Of a stretch of 64,000 nucleotides of DNA, positions 1 to 9,561 are shown in pieces; position 1 is the stretch's first letter; every line of letters starts with the position of its first letter. The position numbers and the translations under genes are program-made. Below the pieces are notes generated by a model. It saw only the letters and a program-made list of their open reading frames with translations. It made no database searches and was not told the DNA's origin. The stretch comes from Massilia sp. KIM (GTDB lineage: Bacteria > Pseudomonadota > Gammaproteobacteria > Burkholderiales > Burkholderiaceae_D), in contig NZ_MVAD01000001.1 of NCBI RefSeq assembly GCF_002007115.1, positions 2,418,001 to 2,482,000 on the forward strand, read 5' to 3'.

Positions 1-204
1 CAGGACGTCTTCCAGGCCCGAGATGCCCAGGTCCGGCAGGCCGAGGGAGCCCGCGGCCACGCCGCCGCCCGACAGGTAGATCGCCTTGAAGCCGGCGCGC
101 TTGGCCAGCAGGGCGTGGTTGGCGTTGATCGTGCCGACCACCTGCAACGGAGATTCTTCCTGAACCGCCTTGCGGAACGCGGCGCCTGCGGAGTATTGGC
201 TCAT
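1..204 (-). CDS. prpB: 2-methylisocitrate lyase, N-terminal part (cut by window edge)
   Basis: Only the first 68 residues lie in the window; the gene runs off the left edge. The product would cleave 2-methylisocitrate to pyruvate and succinate in the propionate (2-methylcitrate) pathway. The visible N-terminus contains the PEP mutase/isocitrate lyase superfamily hallmark '[10 protein letters not shown]' followed by 'GLPDLGI', typical of PrpB. The ATG at 202-204 is preceded by an AAAGG ribosome site six bases away. A sigma-54 promoter lies 45-60 bases upstream and a palindromic enhancer candidate lies further out, which fits control by the PrpR encoded at 2830-4506. Identity is likely from motif and regulatory context together; oxaloacetate-side members of the superfamily are the main alternative. 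Confidence 0.88.
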   Translation of the reverse strand, partial: MSQYSAGAAFRKAVQEESPLQVVGTINANHALLAKRAGFKAIYLSGGGVAAGSLGLPDLGISGLEDVL

Positions 205-248
205 TGCTTACCTTTCTTGATGCGTTGAAGAGTGACGTCCCACCTTAA

Positions 249-264
249 TGCAAGCGGCGTGCCA
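249..264 (-). promoter_or_regulatory. sigma-54 (-24/-12) promoter of prpB
   Basis: On the minus strand the sequence reads TGGCAC-GCCGC-TTGCA, an exact match to the sigma-54 core elements TGGCAC and TTGC with the canonical five-base spacer. Transcription would begin about 12 bases past the -12 element, near position 237, leaving a leader of roughly 30 bases before the prpB start codon. Established knowledge: prpBCD operons are driven by sigma-54 RNA polymerase activated by PrpR, and a PrpR homologue is encoded nearby. Confidence 0.9.
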
Positions 265-357
265 TCTTGCTTGAGCGCACGCACATCCTCGTGATTTGTT
301 TATTTTCAAGCACTTGTGTGAACGACGCGACGTTGCTGCGCAGGTGGGGATACGCGC

Positions 358-408
358 GTGTTTCAACAATGTTTCATTATGAAACATCTGAGCGAAACTG
401 TGAAACAC
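358..408. promoter_or_regulatory. PrpR enhancer (UAS) candidate: nested palindromes
   Basis: A perfect 9+1+9 palindrome, ATGTTTCAT-T-ATGAAACAT, occupies 369-387. It is bracketed by outward copies of the same half-site, GTGTTTCA at 358-365 and TGAAACAC at 401-408, which are reverse complements of each other. The array begins about 95 bases upstream of the -24 element of the prpB promoter, a normal enhancer distance for a sigma-54 activator. Assignment to PrpR is inference from position; the palindrome itself is directly visible. Confidence 0.72.
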
Positions 409-434
409 CAGTACAGAACCGGCACCACAAAAGC

Positions 435-678
435 GTCGTCCCCGCGCAGGCGGGGACCCAAGTGGCTGGCGTAATCGAAACGCCGAACTTGGGTCCCCGC
501 CTGCGCGGGGACGACGGTGGTGGTTAGCCTGCCCCCCCCTCCCCGCGTGCGCGGGAACGACGGCGGTGCTTGGCTTGGGTCCCCGCCTGCGGGGGGCGAC
601 GGAGAGGATGCTTGGGTCCCCGCCTGCGCGGGGACGACGGATGGGATGGCTCGGGTCCCCGCTTGCGCGGGGACGGGC
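435..678. repeat. cluster of six REP-like palindromes
   Basis: Six copies of a GC-rich palindromic element lie between the end of actP and the prpB control region, at about 435-462, 486-515, 533-562, 574-602, 611-640 and 651-678. The typical core is GGGTCCCCGCCTGCGCGGGG followed by ACGACGG. The first copy is inverted relative to the rest, so copies 1 and 2 form a head-to-head pair. Stems can form within each copy and between copies. The same family appears at 14785-14893, 20581-20842 and 50050-50135. The intergenic stretch 205-684 is otherwise filled by the prpB promoter region. Confidence 0.85.
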
Positions 679-684
679 GAGCTG

Positions 685-2346
685 TCAGTGCGCCGAAGCG
701 GCTGCTGCGCCGATGCCGGTTTCCGAACGCACTTCCTGCGCTTCGAAGCCGGCCTTGTCGATCGCGGCGCGCGGGCTCTTGTCAGTGACCGAGAAGAACC
801 AGATGCCGAAGAAGCCCACCGCCATCGAGAAGATCGCCGGCGAGGTGTAGGGGAAGATCGGCGCGGCATTGCCCAGCACGTCGACCCACACCGACTTCGA
901 CACGATAGTCAGCACGACCGCGGTCGCCAGGCCCAGGAAGCCGCCGATGGTCGCGCCGCGGGTGGTGCAATCCTTCCACAGCACCGACATGAACAGCACC
1001 GGGAAGTTGGCCGAGGCCGCGATCGCGAAGGCCAGCGACACCATGAAGGCGACGTTCTGCTTCTCGAAGGCGATGCCGAGCAGCACCGCGACCACGCCCA
1101 GCACCAGGGTGGTGATCTTCGACACCTTCAGTTCGCTCGCGCTGGTGGCCTTGCCCTTGGCGAACACGGTGGCGTAGAGGTCGTGCGACACGGCCGAGGC
1201 GCCCGACAGGGTCAGGCCGGCCACCACCGCCAGGATGGTCGCGAAGGCCACGGCCGAGATGAAGCCGAGGAAGATGTCGCCGCCCACGGCCTTGGCCAAG
1301 TGGACCGCCGCCATGTTGTTACCGCCCAGCAGTTTGCCTGCCGCGTCCTTGAAGTCCGGGTTGGTGCCGACCAGCACGATCGCGCCGAAGCCGATGATGA
1401 AGGTCAGGATGTAGAAGTAGCCGATCCAGGTGGTCGCCCACAGCACCGACTTGCGCGCTTCCTTCGCGCTCGGGACGGTGAAGAAGCGCATCAGGATGTG
1501 CGGCAAGCCGGCGGTGCCGAACATCAGCGCCATGCCGAAGGAGATCGCCGAGATCGGGTCCTTCAGGAAGGTGCCCGGGCCCATGATCGACTCGCCCTTG
1601 GCGTGCACTTCGGTCGCGGTGGCGAACAGTTTTTCAGGGCTGAAGTTGTACTGCGCCAGCACCGAGAAGGCCATGAAGGAGGCGCCCGACAGCAGCAGCA
1701 CGGCCTTGATGATCTGCACCCAGGTGGTCGCGGTCATGCCGCCGAACAGCACGTAGACCATCATCAGGATGCCGACCAGCACCACGGCGATCCAGTACTC
1801 GAGGCCGAACAGCAGCTTGATCAGCTGGCCGGCGCCGACCATCTGCGCGATCAGGTAGAAGGCCACCACCACCAGGGTGCCGGAGGCCGCGAACACGCGG
1901 ATCGGCTTCTGGTGGAAGCGATAGGCGGCCACGTCGGCGAAGGTGTAGCGGCCCAGGTTGCGCAGGCGCTCGGCCATCAGGAAGGTGATGATTGGCCAGC
2001 CGACCAGGAAGCCGATCGCATAGATCAGGCCGTCGAAGCCGTCCAGGAAGACCGCGGCGGAAATGCCGAGGAAGGACGCGGCAGACATGAAGTCGCCCGC
2101 GATCGCCAGGCCGTTCTGGAAGCCGGTGATGCCGCCGCCGGCGGTGTAGAAATCGGAAGCGGAACGGGTCTTGGCCGCGGCCCACTTGGTGATGAACAGG
2201 GTGAGCACGACGAAGATCGCGAACATGCTGATCGCGGTCCAGTTGGTGGCCTGCTTGGCGGCCTGGCCGAGGTCGGGCGCGGCCATCACGGCGCCGCTGG
2301 CGGCGAGCAGCGCCAGCGCTGCAGTGCTGCGGTTCAGGTTCTTCAT
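685..2346 (-). CDS. actP: acetate/short-chain monocarboxylate:cation symporter ActP
   Basis: A 553-residue sodium:solute symporter (SSS) family permease, close to the roughly 550 residues of E. coli ActP. It begins with a signal-like stretch ending '[10 protein letters not shown]', followed by about 13 hydrophobic segments. The early motif '[20 protein letters not shown]' contains the family's first-loop signature, and '[11 protein letters not shown]' matches the conserved substrate/Na region. The ATG overlaps the stop of the upstream yjcH gene as ATGA, so the pair is translationally coupled. Its position between prpB and prpR suggests uptake of acetate or propionate feeding central and methylcitrate metabolism; that substrate preference is inference. 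The earlier in-frame starts upstream would run into yjcH and are rejected. Confidence 0.93.
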   Translation of the reverse strand: MKNLNRSTAALALLAASGAVMAAPDLGQAAKQATNWTAISMFAIFVVLTLFITKWAAAKTRSASDFYTAGGGITGFQNGLAIAGDFMSAASFLGISAAVFLDGFDGLIYAIGFLVGWPIITFLMAERLRNLGRYTFADVAAYRFHQKPIRVFAASGTLVVVAFYLIAQMVGAGQLIKLLFGLEYWIAVVLVGILMMVYVLFGGMTATTWVQIIKAVLLLSGASFMAFSVLAQYNFSPEKLFATATEVHAKGESIMGPGTFLKDPISAISFGMALMFGTAGLPHILMRFFTVPSAKEARKSVLWATTWIGYFYILTFIIGFGAIVLVGTNPDFKDAAGKLLGGNNMAAVHLAKAVGGDIFLGFISAVAFATILAVVAGLTLSGASAVSHDLYATVFAKGKATSASELKVSKITTLVLGVVAVLLGIAFEKQNVAFMVSLAFAIAASANFPVLFMSVLWKDCTTRGATIGGFLGLATAVVLTIVSKSVWVDVLGNAAPIFPYTSPAIFSMAVGFFGIWFFSVTDKSPRAAIDKAGFEAQEVRSETGIGAAAASAH

Positions 2347-2669
2347 GCGTTCACCTTCTGGGCCTTGGCGACATTGGCCTTGATGGCGTCGGTCAGTTGA
2401 TCGTATTCGCTGTTGGCGCGGCGCACGTAGATGGCGGTCACGATGATGGTAAAGGCAATGACGAACAGGCCCAGCGGAATGCCCCAGGACATCACACCGT
2501 CGCCGATGCGGCTGCCCATGAATTCCTTGTCGAAAGCGCAGAGCAGAGTGAAGCCGTAGTAGACGACCATCATGCTCCAGGTGAGGGCCCAGCCGAACTT
2601 GGAACGCCGTTCGACGAGCTTGCGGTAATTGGGGTCGCTCTTGACCCGCTTGACGATCTCTTGATCCAC
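2343..2669 (-). CDS. yjcH: DUF485 inner membrane protein YjcH
   Basis: A 108-residue protein of the DUF485 family, almost always encoded directly upstream of actP. Two hydrophobic segments are visible, around residues 28-47 and 62-86, with a short polar loop between. The role is not firmly established; it is thought to accompany the ActP permease. The start is a GTG codon at 2667-2669 preceded by a good AGGAGA ribosome site. The stop overlaps the actP start (ATGA). The likely promoter lies in the 160 bases towards prpR, which is divergent. Confidence 0.9.
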   Translation of the reverse strand: MDQEIVKRVKSDPNYRKLVERRSKFGWALTWSMMVVYYGFTLLCAFDKEFMGSRIGDGVMSWGIPLGLFVIAFTIIVTAIYVRRANSEYDQLTDAIKANVAKAQKVNA

Positions 2670-2811
2670 TTCTGTCTCCTGATGTTTTCGTGATGCCTAT
2701 GCGGTACATGTGTTCCAGGCTGACTTCATCCTACGGGCGCGCGCTTACCGCATGCTTACGCGGATCCGATCTTTTCCGACGGCTGGCTGGACCGGCGCCG
2801 GCGTTCCAGCT

Positions 2812-2819
2812 TGAAACAC
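2812..2819 (+). promoter_or_regulatory. possible PrpR half-site in front of prpR
   Basis: The octamer TGAAACAC here is identical to the outer half-site at 401-408 in the prpB enhancer candidate. It lies 11 bases before the first possible prpR start codon, where a bound activator could repress its own gene. An isolated octamer can occur by chance, so this is only suggestive. Confidence 0.3.
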
Positions 2820-2829
2820 CGCGGCGGAA

Positions 2830-4506
<1,677 letters not shown>

Positions 4507-5418
4507 CTAGTCCGATCCCGCGGGACGGATCAGTTCCGGCAGCGCCGCCAGCCGCTCGCGCATGAAGGCGCTGAAGACTCGGGTCTTGGCCATCTGGCTG
4601 CTGGCCGGCGTGACCAGGTTGAGCCTGGTGGCCGGCAACGACCACTCGGGCAGCACGCGCCGCAGCGCGCCCTCGCGCTCCAGCGCCGTGGACAGGAAGA
4701 CCGGGAGCACGCCGATCCCCGCCCCGCTGGCGATGGCGCGCCTTAGGAAACCCAGGCTGTTGGCGCTGATGCTGCTGCGCACCTCGACCTCCTGCACCAC
4801 GCCGCCCTGCATCAGGCGCCAGGCGGCGCCATCGGGGTCCGGACGGAACAGGACGCAGCGGTGCTGCGCGAGTTCGCGCGGCAGGCGCGGCGTGCCGGCG
4901 CGCTCCAGGTAGGCCGGGCTCGCGAACAGGCGGCGCTCCATGTGTCCCAAGAAATTTACTTCAAGTCCAGCGTCGCGCAGTTCGCCGATGCGAAAGGCCA
5001 CGTCGACGCCTTCCCTGAGCAGGTCGAGGTTGCGGCTGGCGAGATCGACCTCGAGCCGGATCGCCGGATGGCGCGCGGAAAAGTCGGCCATGGGCGCGGC
5101 CAGCCACTCGATCCCGAGTTCCACCGGCGCCGCCACGCGCAGGGTGCCTTCCGGATTGTCCTGGGCCCAGCGCAGCCGCTGGCCGGCGGCGTCGAGGGCG
5201 GCCAGCGCGGCCGCGCAGTCGTCGTGGTAGGTCCGTCCGGCCGCGGTGAGCACGGTGGCGCGGGTGGTGGTCACCAGCAGGCGGGCGCCGAGCGTGCGTT
5301 CGAGCGCATGGATATGCTCGCTGACGGTCGACTTGGACAGCCCGAGGCGCTGGGCCGCGGCGGTCACGCCGCCTTCGGCGACCACGGTGACGAAAGAGCG
5401 GATATGGTCAAGCTGCAT
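4507..5418 (-). CDS. LysR-family transcriptional regulator
   Basis: A 303-residue regulator with the N-terminal winged helix-turn-helix of LysR proteins at residues about 1-60 ('AAAQRLGLSKSTVSEHI') and a periplasmic-binding-like effector domain from about residue 90. It is transcribed divergently from the isochorismatase-family gene at 5511, with roughly 90 bases between, the usual arrangement for a LysR regulator and its target. The inducer cannot be inferred. Its 3' end touches the end of prpR, and no terminator is visible between the convergent genes, so antisense read-through is possible. Confidence 0.9.
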   Translation of the reverse strand: MQLDHIRSFVTVVAEGGVTAAAQRLGLSKSTVSEHIHALERTLGARLLVTTTRATVLTAAGRTYHDDCAAALAALDAAGQRLRWAQDNPEGTLRVAAPVELGIEWLAAPMADFSARHPAIRLEVDLASRNLDLLREGVDVAFRIGELRDAGLEVNFLGHMERRLFASPAYLERAGTPRLPRELAQHRCVLFRPDPDGAAWRLMQGGVVQEVEVRSSISANSLGFLRRAIASGAGIGVLPVFLSTALEREGALRRVLPEWSLPATRLNLVTPASSQMAKTRVFSAFMRERLAALPELIRPAGSD

Positions 5419-5510
5419 GCGACTGTTCGGCTTGGCGAACGCGCCGTTCGGCGCGATCTCACGGCGGAGGGCCGCTCCTATACTCGGGTTTTCTCATGAA
5501 TAAAGGATAC

Positions 5511-6110
5511 ATGATGAAGAATCTCTATACGAGCGATAACGCCGTGATGCTGCTGATCGACCACCAGGTCGGCACGATCAAGCTGTCCATCAGCACGCCC
5601 TACGACGAAGTCGTCCGCAATACGCGCGCGCTGGCGCGCACCGCCGTCGCCACCAAGATGCCGCTGATCTTCACCACCAGCCAGGAAGAACGTTTCCAGG
5701 GTCCGCTGCTGGACGATTTGCTGCGCATCGCGCCCGAGGCCCACGCGGCGCGGGTCAAGCGTCCGGGCACGGTCGACGCCTGGACCTATGCCCCGTTCAA
5801 GGAAGCGGTGCTGGCCACCGGCCGCCGCAAGCTGATCATGGCCGGCCTGACCAACGACGTGTGCATCGTCTACCCGGCCATCAGCGCCATCGAGGACGGC
5901 TTCGAGGTGCAGGTCGTGGTCGATGCCGGCGGTTCGCCGACCCGCCTGGCCGACGACATGGCCTTGCGCCGCATGGAACGCGCCGGCGTCATGCTGACCT
6001 CGACCAACCAGCTGATGGCCGAACTGGCGATGGACTGGTCGACGCCGGCGGGGTCCGCCATCCAGGGCATCATGTACGAGGAAATCCTCAAACGCCTGGT
6101 GGAGGCCTGA
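5511..6110 (+). CDS. isochorismatase-family cysteine hydrolase (YcaC-like)
   Basis: A 199-residue member of the isochorismatase superfamily. The expected Asp-Lys-Cys triad is visible: Asp in 'VMLLIDHQVG', Lys within 'RVKRPGTVDAW' and Cys in 'LTNDVCIVYPA'. The pattern 'LIDHQVGTI' and the length best match the YcaC-like subgroup, whose substrates are uncertain, rather than true isochorismatase. The ATG at 5511 follows AAAGGA by four bases; an earlier ATG at 5496 lacks a ribosome site. The divergent LysR gene is the likely regulator. It is followed by a 165-base gap before the transsulfuration genes. Confidence 0.88.
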   Translation: MMKNLYTSDNAVMLLIDHQVGTIKLSISTPYDEVVRNTRALARTAVATKMPLIFTTSQEERFQGPLLDDLLRIAPEAHAARVKRPGTVDAWTYAPFKEAVLATGRRKLIMAGLTNDVCIVYPAISAIEDGFEVQVVVDAGGSPTRLADDMALRRMERAGVMLTSTNQLMAELAMDWSTPAGSAIQGIMYEEILKRLVEA

Positions 6111-6275
6111 CGCCGGCGCATTAACAAAAGTTTAATTTACTCCAATGCCATAAGTCGGAAAAACGCCGTATCATGTTGCATCACGCGGCTGGCGCCCAAC
6201 CGGCGCCGGCCGGTCGTTACGGCGCACCCCGAGGAGCCGCATCCGGCCCTCCCGGTCCGGTTCATTGGAGGCGAT

Positions 6276-7655
6276 ATGCAAGTTGCACGGCAAGCTGCAC
6301 TGTTTTCCCTGATCGGCGACACACCGCTCGTGGAGGTCACCCGGATCGACACCGGTCCCTGCCAGCTCTTCCTCAAGCTCGAATCCCAGAACCCCGGCGG
6401 TTCGATCAAGGACCGGATCGGCCGGGCCATGATCGAGCAGGCCGAGCACGACGGCCACCTGCAGCCGGGCGGCACCGTGGTCGAGGCGACCGCCGGCAAC
6501 ACCGGCCTGGGCCTGGCCCTGGTGGCGCGCATCAAGGGCTACCGGGTGGTGCTCGTGGTCCCGGACAAAATGGCGGCGGAAAAGATCCTGCACCTGAAGG
6601 CGCTCGGCGCCGAGATCCACCTGACCCGCTCCGACGTCGGCAAGGGCCACCCGGAGTACTACCAGGACTACGCGGCCCGCCTGGCCAGGGAAATCCCCGG
6701 CGCCTGGTTCGCCGACCAGTTCAACAATCCGGCCAACCCGCGCGCCCACGAAACCACCACCGGCCCCGAGATCTGGGACCAGACCAACCACAAGCTCGAC
6801 GCCGTCGTGGTGGGGGTCGGCTCCTCCGGCACCCTGACCGGGCTGTCGCGCTACTTCAAGAAGGTCCAGCCCCACCTCGAATTCATCCTGGCCGACCCCA
6901 AGGGTTCGATCCTGGCCGACTACGTCAACACCGGGCACCTGGCCAAGGAAGCCGGTTCCTGGGCGGTGGAAGGCATCGGCGAAGACTTCATCCCGAGCAT
7001 CGCCGACCTGTCGCGCGTGAGCAAGGCCTACACCATTCCGGACGAGGAAAGCTTCAACACCGCGCGCCTGCTGCTGCAGCAGGAAGGCCTGCTGGGCGGC
7101 TCCTCCACCGGCACCCTGCTGGCCGCCGCGCTGCGCTACTGCCGCGAGCAGACCCGCCCCAAGCGCGTGGTCACCTTCGTCTGCGACACCGGCACCCGCT
7201 ACCTCACCAAGGTGTACAGCGACGGCTGGATGGTCGACCAGGGCCTGATCTCGCGGCCCAAGCTGGGCGACCTGCGCGACCTGATCGGGCGCCGCTACGA
7301 CGCCGGCGAGATCACCACCGCCCTGCCCACCGACACCCTGCTCACCGCCTTCAATCGCATGCGCTCGGGCGACCTGCAGCAACTGCCGGTGATCGACAAC
7401 GAAGGCCGGCTGGTGGGCCTGATCGACGAATCCGACCTGCTGCACCACGTGACCACCGAACCTGGCAAATTCGGCGCGCCGGTGTCGAGCACCATGACTT
7501 CGCAGCTCCAGACCCTGCACCCGGCGGCCAGCATGCAGCAGCTGCGCGAGGTGCTCGACCGCGGCCTGACCGCGGTGATCGCCGACGGCCCCACCTTCTA
7601 CGGCCTGATCACCCGCTACGACCTGCTCAACCACCTGCGAAGGACCCTATCGTGA
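6276..7655 (+). CDS. cystathionine beta-synthase with C-terminal CBS domains
   Basis: A 459-residue fold-type II PLP enzyme condensing serine (or O-acetylserine) with homocysteine (or sulfide). The PLP lysine is in 'NPGGSIKDRIG' and the substrate loop is 'EATAGNTGLGLAL'. A glycine-rich phosphate-binding loop 'GVGSSGTLTG' follows around residue 185. After the catalytic domain (about 1-330), two CBS motifs occupy residues about 340-459, as in regulated eukaryotic-type cystathionine beta-synthases. The start has a GGAGG ribosome site. It overlaps the next gene by four bases (GTGA), so the two enzymes form a coupled reverse transsulfuration operon. Cysteine synthase activity cannot be excluded from sequence alone. 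Confidence 0.9.
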   Translation: MQVARQAALFSLIGDTPLVEVTRIDTGPCQLFLKLESQNPGGSIKDRIGRAMIEQAEHDGHLQPGGTVVEATAGNTGLGLALVARIKGYRVVLVVPDKMAAEKILHLKALGAEIHLTRSDVGKGHPEYYQDYAARLAREIPGAWFADQFNNPANPRAHETTTGPEIWDQTNHKLDAVVVGVGSSGTLTGLSRYFKKVQPHLEFILADPKGSILADYVNTGHLAKEAGSWAVEGIGEDFIPSIADLSRVSKAYTIPDEESFNTARLLLQQEGLLGGSSTGTLLAAALRYCREQTRPKRVVTFVCDTGTRYLTKVYSDGWMVDQGLISRPKLGDLRDLIGRRYDAGEITTALPTDTLLTAFNRMRSGDLQQLPVIDNEGRLVGLIDESDLLHHVTTEPGKFGAPVSSTMTSQLQTLHPAASMQQLREVLDRGLTAVIADGPTFYGLITRYDLLNHLRRTLS

Positions 7656-8824
7656 CCGATACCAAGAAACACATCGCCACCCGCGTCATCCACGGCGGGC
7701 AGGCGCCGGAACCGGCGACCGGCGCCGTGATGCCGCCGATCTTCGCCACTTCCACCTTCCGCCAGGAGAGCCCGGGCGTGCACAAGGGCCTGGACTACGG
7801 CCGCTCGCACAACCCGACCCGCTGGGCGCTGGAGCGCTGCGTGGCCGACATCGAGGGCGGCAGCGCCGCCTTCGCCTTCGCGTCCGGCCTGGCCGCGATC
7901 TCGGCGGTTCTGGAACTGCTGCCGGCCGGCTCGCACATCGTGGCCGGCGACGACATGTACGGCGGCACCTTCCGCCTGTTCGAGCGCGTGCGCCGCAAGA
8001 GCGCGGGGCACGAGTTCAGCTACGTCGACCTGAGCGATCCCGACGCCCTGGCGGCGGCGCTGCGCCCGGAGACGAAGCTGGTGTGGGTCGAGACCCCGAC
8101 CAACCCCATGCTCAAGCTGGCCGACCTGCGCGCCATCGCCGCGCTGTGCAGGGAGCGCGGCATCCTGAGCGCCTGCGACAACACCTTCGCCAGCCCGATC
8201 GTGCAGCGCCCGCTGGAATGCGGTGTCGACATCGTGGTGCACTCGACCACCAAGTACATGAACGGCCACTCCGACGTGATCGGCGGCGTGGCGGTGGTCG
8301 GGGCCGAGGCGCGCCACGCGGAACTGGCCGAGCAGCTGGGCTTCATCCAGAACGCCGTGGGCGCGATCCAGGGCCCCTTCGACAGCTTCCTGGTGCTGCG
8401 CGGAATCAAGACCCTGGCCCTGCGGGTGGAGCGCAGCAGCGCCAACGCCCTGGCCCTGGCCCAGTGGCTGGAGCGCGAGCCCAAGGTGCGCAAGGTGCAC
8501 TATCCGGGCCTGGAGTCGCACCCCCAGCATGCGCTGGCGCGGCGCCAGATGAACGGCTACGGCGGGATCGTGTCGATCGACCTGGACACCGACCTGGCCG
8601 GCGCGCGCCGCTTCCTCGAGCGCTGCGAGGTGTTCACCCTGGCCGAGAGCCTGGGCGGGGTGGAGAGCCTGATCGAGCATCCGGCCCTGATGACCCATGC
8701 CAGCATCCCGGCCGAACGGCGCGCCGAACTGGGGATCGGCGATGGCCTGATCCGGCTGTCGGTCGGGATCGAGCATCTGGAAGACCAGCGCGAAGACTTG
8801 CGCAGGGCGCTGGCTGCCATCTGA
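7652..8824 (+). CDS. cystathionine gamma-lyase / gamma-synthase (Cys/Met metabolism PLP enzyme)
   Basis: A 390-residue fold-type I PLP enzyme of the Cys/Met metabolism family. The PLP lysine lies in 'VHSTTKYMNGHSDVIGG' and the conserved 'WVETPTNPML' and 'SLGGVESLIEHPA' motifs are present. It starts with GTG at 7652 inside the stop of the upstream gene, with AAGGA eight bases upstream; a methionine start is not available near the homologous N-terminus. Pairing with a cystathionine beta-synthase favours the lyase direction (cystathionine to cysteine, 2-oxobutyrate and ammonia). 2-Oxobutyrate would become propionyl-CoA, which links to the prp genes nearby; that metabolic link is inference. Confidence 0.9.
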   Translation: MTDTKKHIATRVIHGGQAPEPATGAVMPPIFATSTFRQESPGVHKGLDYGRSHNPTRWALERCVADIEGGSAAFAFASGLAAISAVLELLPAGSHIVAGDDMYGGTFRLFERVRRKSAGHEFSYVDLSDPDALAAALRPETKLVWVETPTNPMLKLADLRAIAALCRERGILSACDNTFASPIVQRPLECGVDIVVHSTTKYMNGHSDVIGGVAVVGAEARHAELAEQLGFIQNAVGAIQGPFDSFLVLRGIKTLALRVERSSANALALAQWLEREPKVRKVHYPGLESHPQHALARRQMNGYGGIVSIDLDTDLAGARRFLERCEVFTLAESLGGVESLIEHPALMTHASIPAERRAELGIGDGLIRLSVGIEHLEDQREDLRRALAAI

Positions 8825-8971
8825 GGTGTCTGGGCCGGCCGGCGCGGGCTCGCGCCGGCCTCCGCCGCCCTACCCTGTTTCTTGTCGCAATGCAAAGTTT
8901 CCGCTGCTACAATGTCGATCTGGACGCCGGGGCGATTTCCCGGCCACGGCTCTTCACCCACATCGACTAGC

Positions 8972-9550
8972 ATGCGACACAAGATCCTTCTCTCGCTCGG
9001 CGCCGCGGCCCTCATCGGCGTCGGCGCTTATTGGTACTGGTCCCCGTATCTGGCCCTGCATTCCCTGCGCGAAGCGGTGCGCCAGAACGATCCGGACGCC
9101 TTCAACGCCCACATCGACTACCCGAAACTGCGGGAGAGCATGAAGGGCCAGTTGTCTTCCCTCATGACCCGTCAACTTGGCGCGGCCTCCGGCGGCGGCG
9201 ACGCCATGGAGAGCGCCGGCGCGAGCCTGGGCAGCATGCTGGGACTGGCCATGGTCGACAAGCTGATGGACGCCATGGTGACGCCGGAAGCCGTCATGCA
9301 TGCGATGCAGAATGGCGGTCTCCGGCTTGGCGACAATGGCCCGAAGGCGAAGACCGCGACGGGCAAGGATGGCGCCGCCCAGGACGGGGACAACGCCTGG
9401 CACAGCGAGCGCAAGAATGCCGACCTGCTGATCGTGTACGCCGGCGAGAACGACAAACCGGCGCGCGAGAAGACCGGCTTCGTGATGGCGCGCGAAGGCT
9501 TCGCGCAGTGGAAGCTGACCGAAGTGCGCTTCCCCGCTCCGGGCAACTAG
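8972..9550 (+). CDS. DUF2939 domain-containing protein
   Basis: A 192-residue protein with one N-terminal hydrophobic segment (residues about 5-24, 'ILLSLGAAALIGVGAYWYW') acting as signal anchor or uncleaved signal. The following 'ALHSLREAVRQNDPDAFNAHIDYPKLRESMK' region is characteristic of DUF2939 proteins, whose function is unknown. The C-terminal half carries a charged, low-complexity part and ends shortly after 'QWKLTEVRFP'. The ATG at 8972 was preferred because it begins directly before the hydrophobic segment; a longer version from 8882 adds 30 residues unlike the family. A possible extended -10 element TGCTACAAT lies at 8905-8913. Confidence 0.8.
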   Translation: MRHKILLSLGAAALIGVGAYWYWSPYLALHSLREAVRQNDPDAFNAHIDYPKLRESMKGQLSSLMTRQLGAASGGGDAMESAGASLGSMLGLAMVDKLMDAMVTPEAVMHAMQNGGLRLGDNGPKAKTATGKDGAAQDGDNAWHSERKNADLLIVYAGENDKPAREKTGFVMAREGFAQWKLTEVRFPAPGN

Positions 9551-9561
9551 CCGGCCGGCTC

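Noticed and set aside
435..678. CRISPR-like array of GC-rich hairpin repeats
   Set aside because: The repeat core resembles type I-E repeat stems, but the orientation changes, spacing is irregular and short, and there is no cas gene. It fits the dispersed REP-like family.
517..2400. A 627-codon open frame on the plus strand
   Set aside because: It lies opposite actP and is built of His/Gln/Arg/Ala-rich sequence typical of antisense frames in high-GC DNA; actP on the other strand has clear family motifs.
2670..2829. Sigma-54 promoter for yjcH-actP
   Set aside because: No TGGCAC-N5-TTGC match on the minus strand in this gap, so co-regulation of actP with prpB by the same mechanism is not supported.
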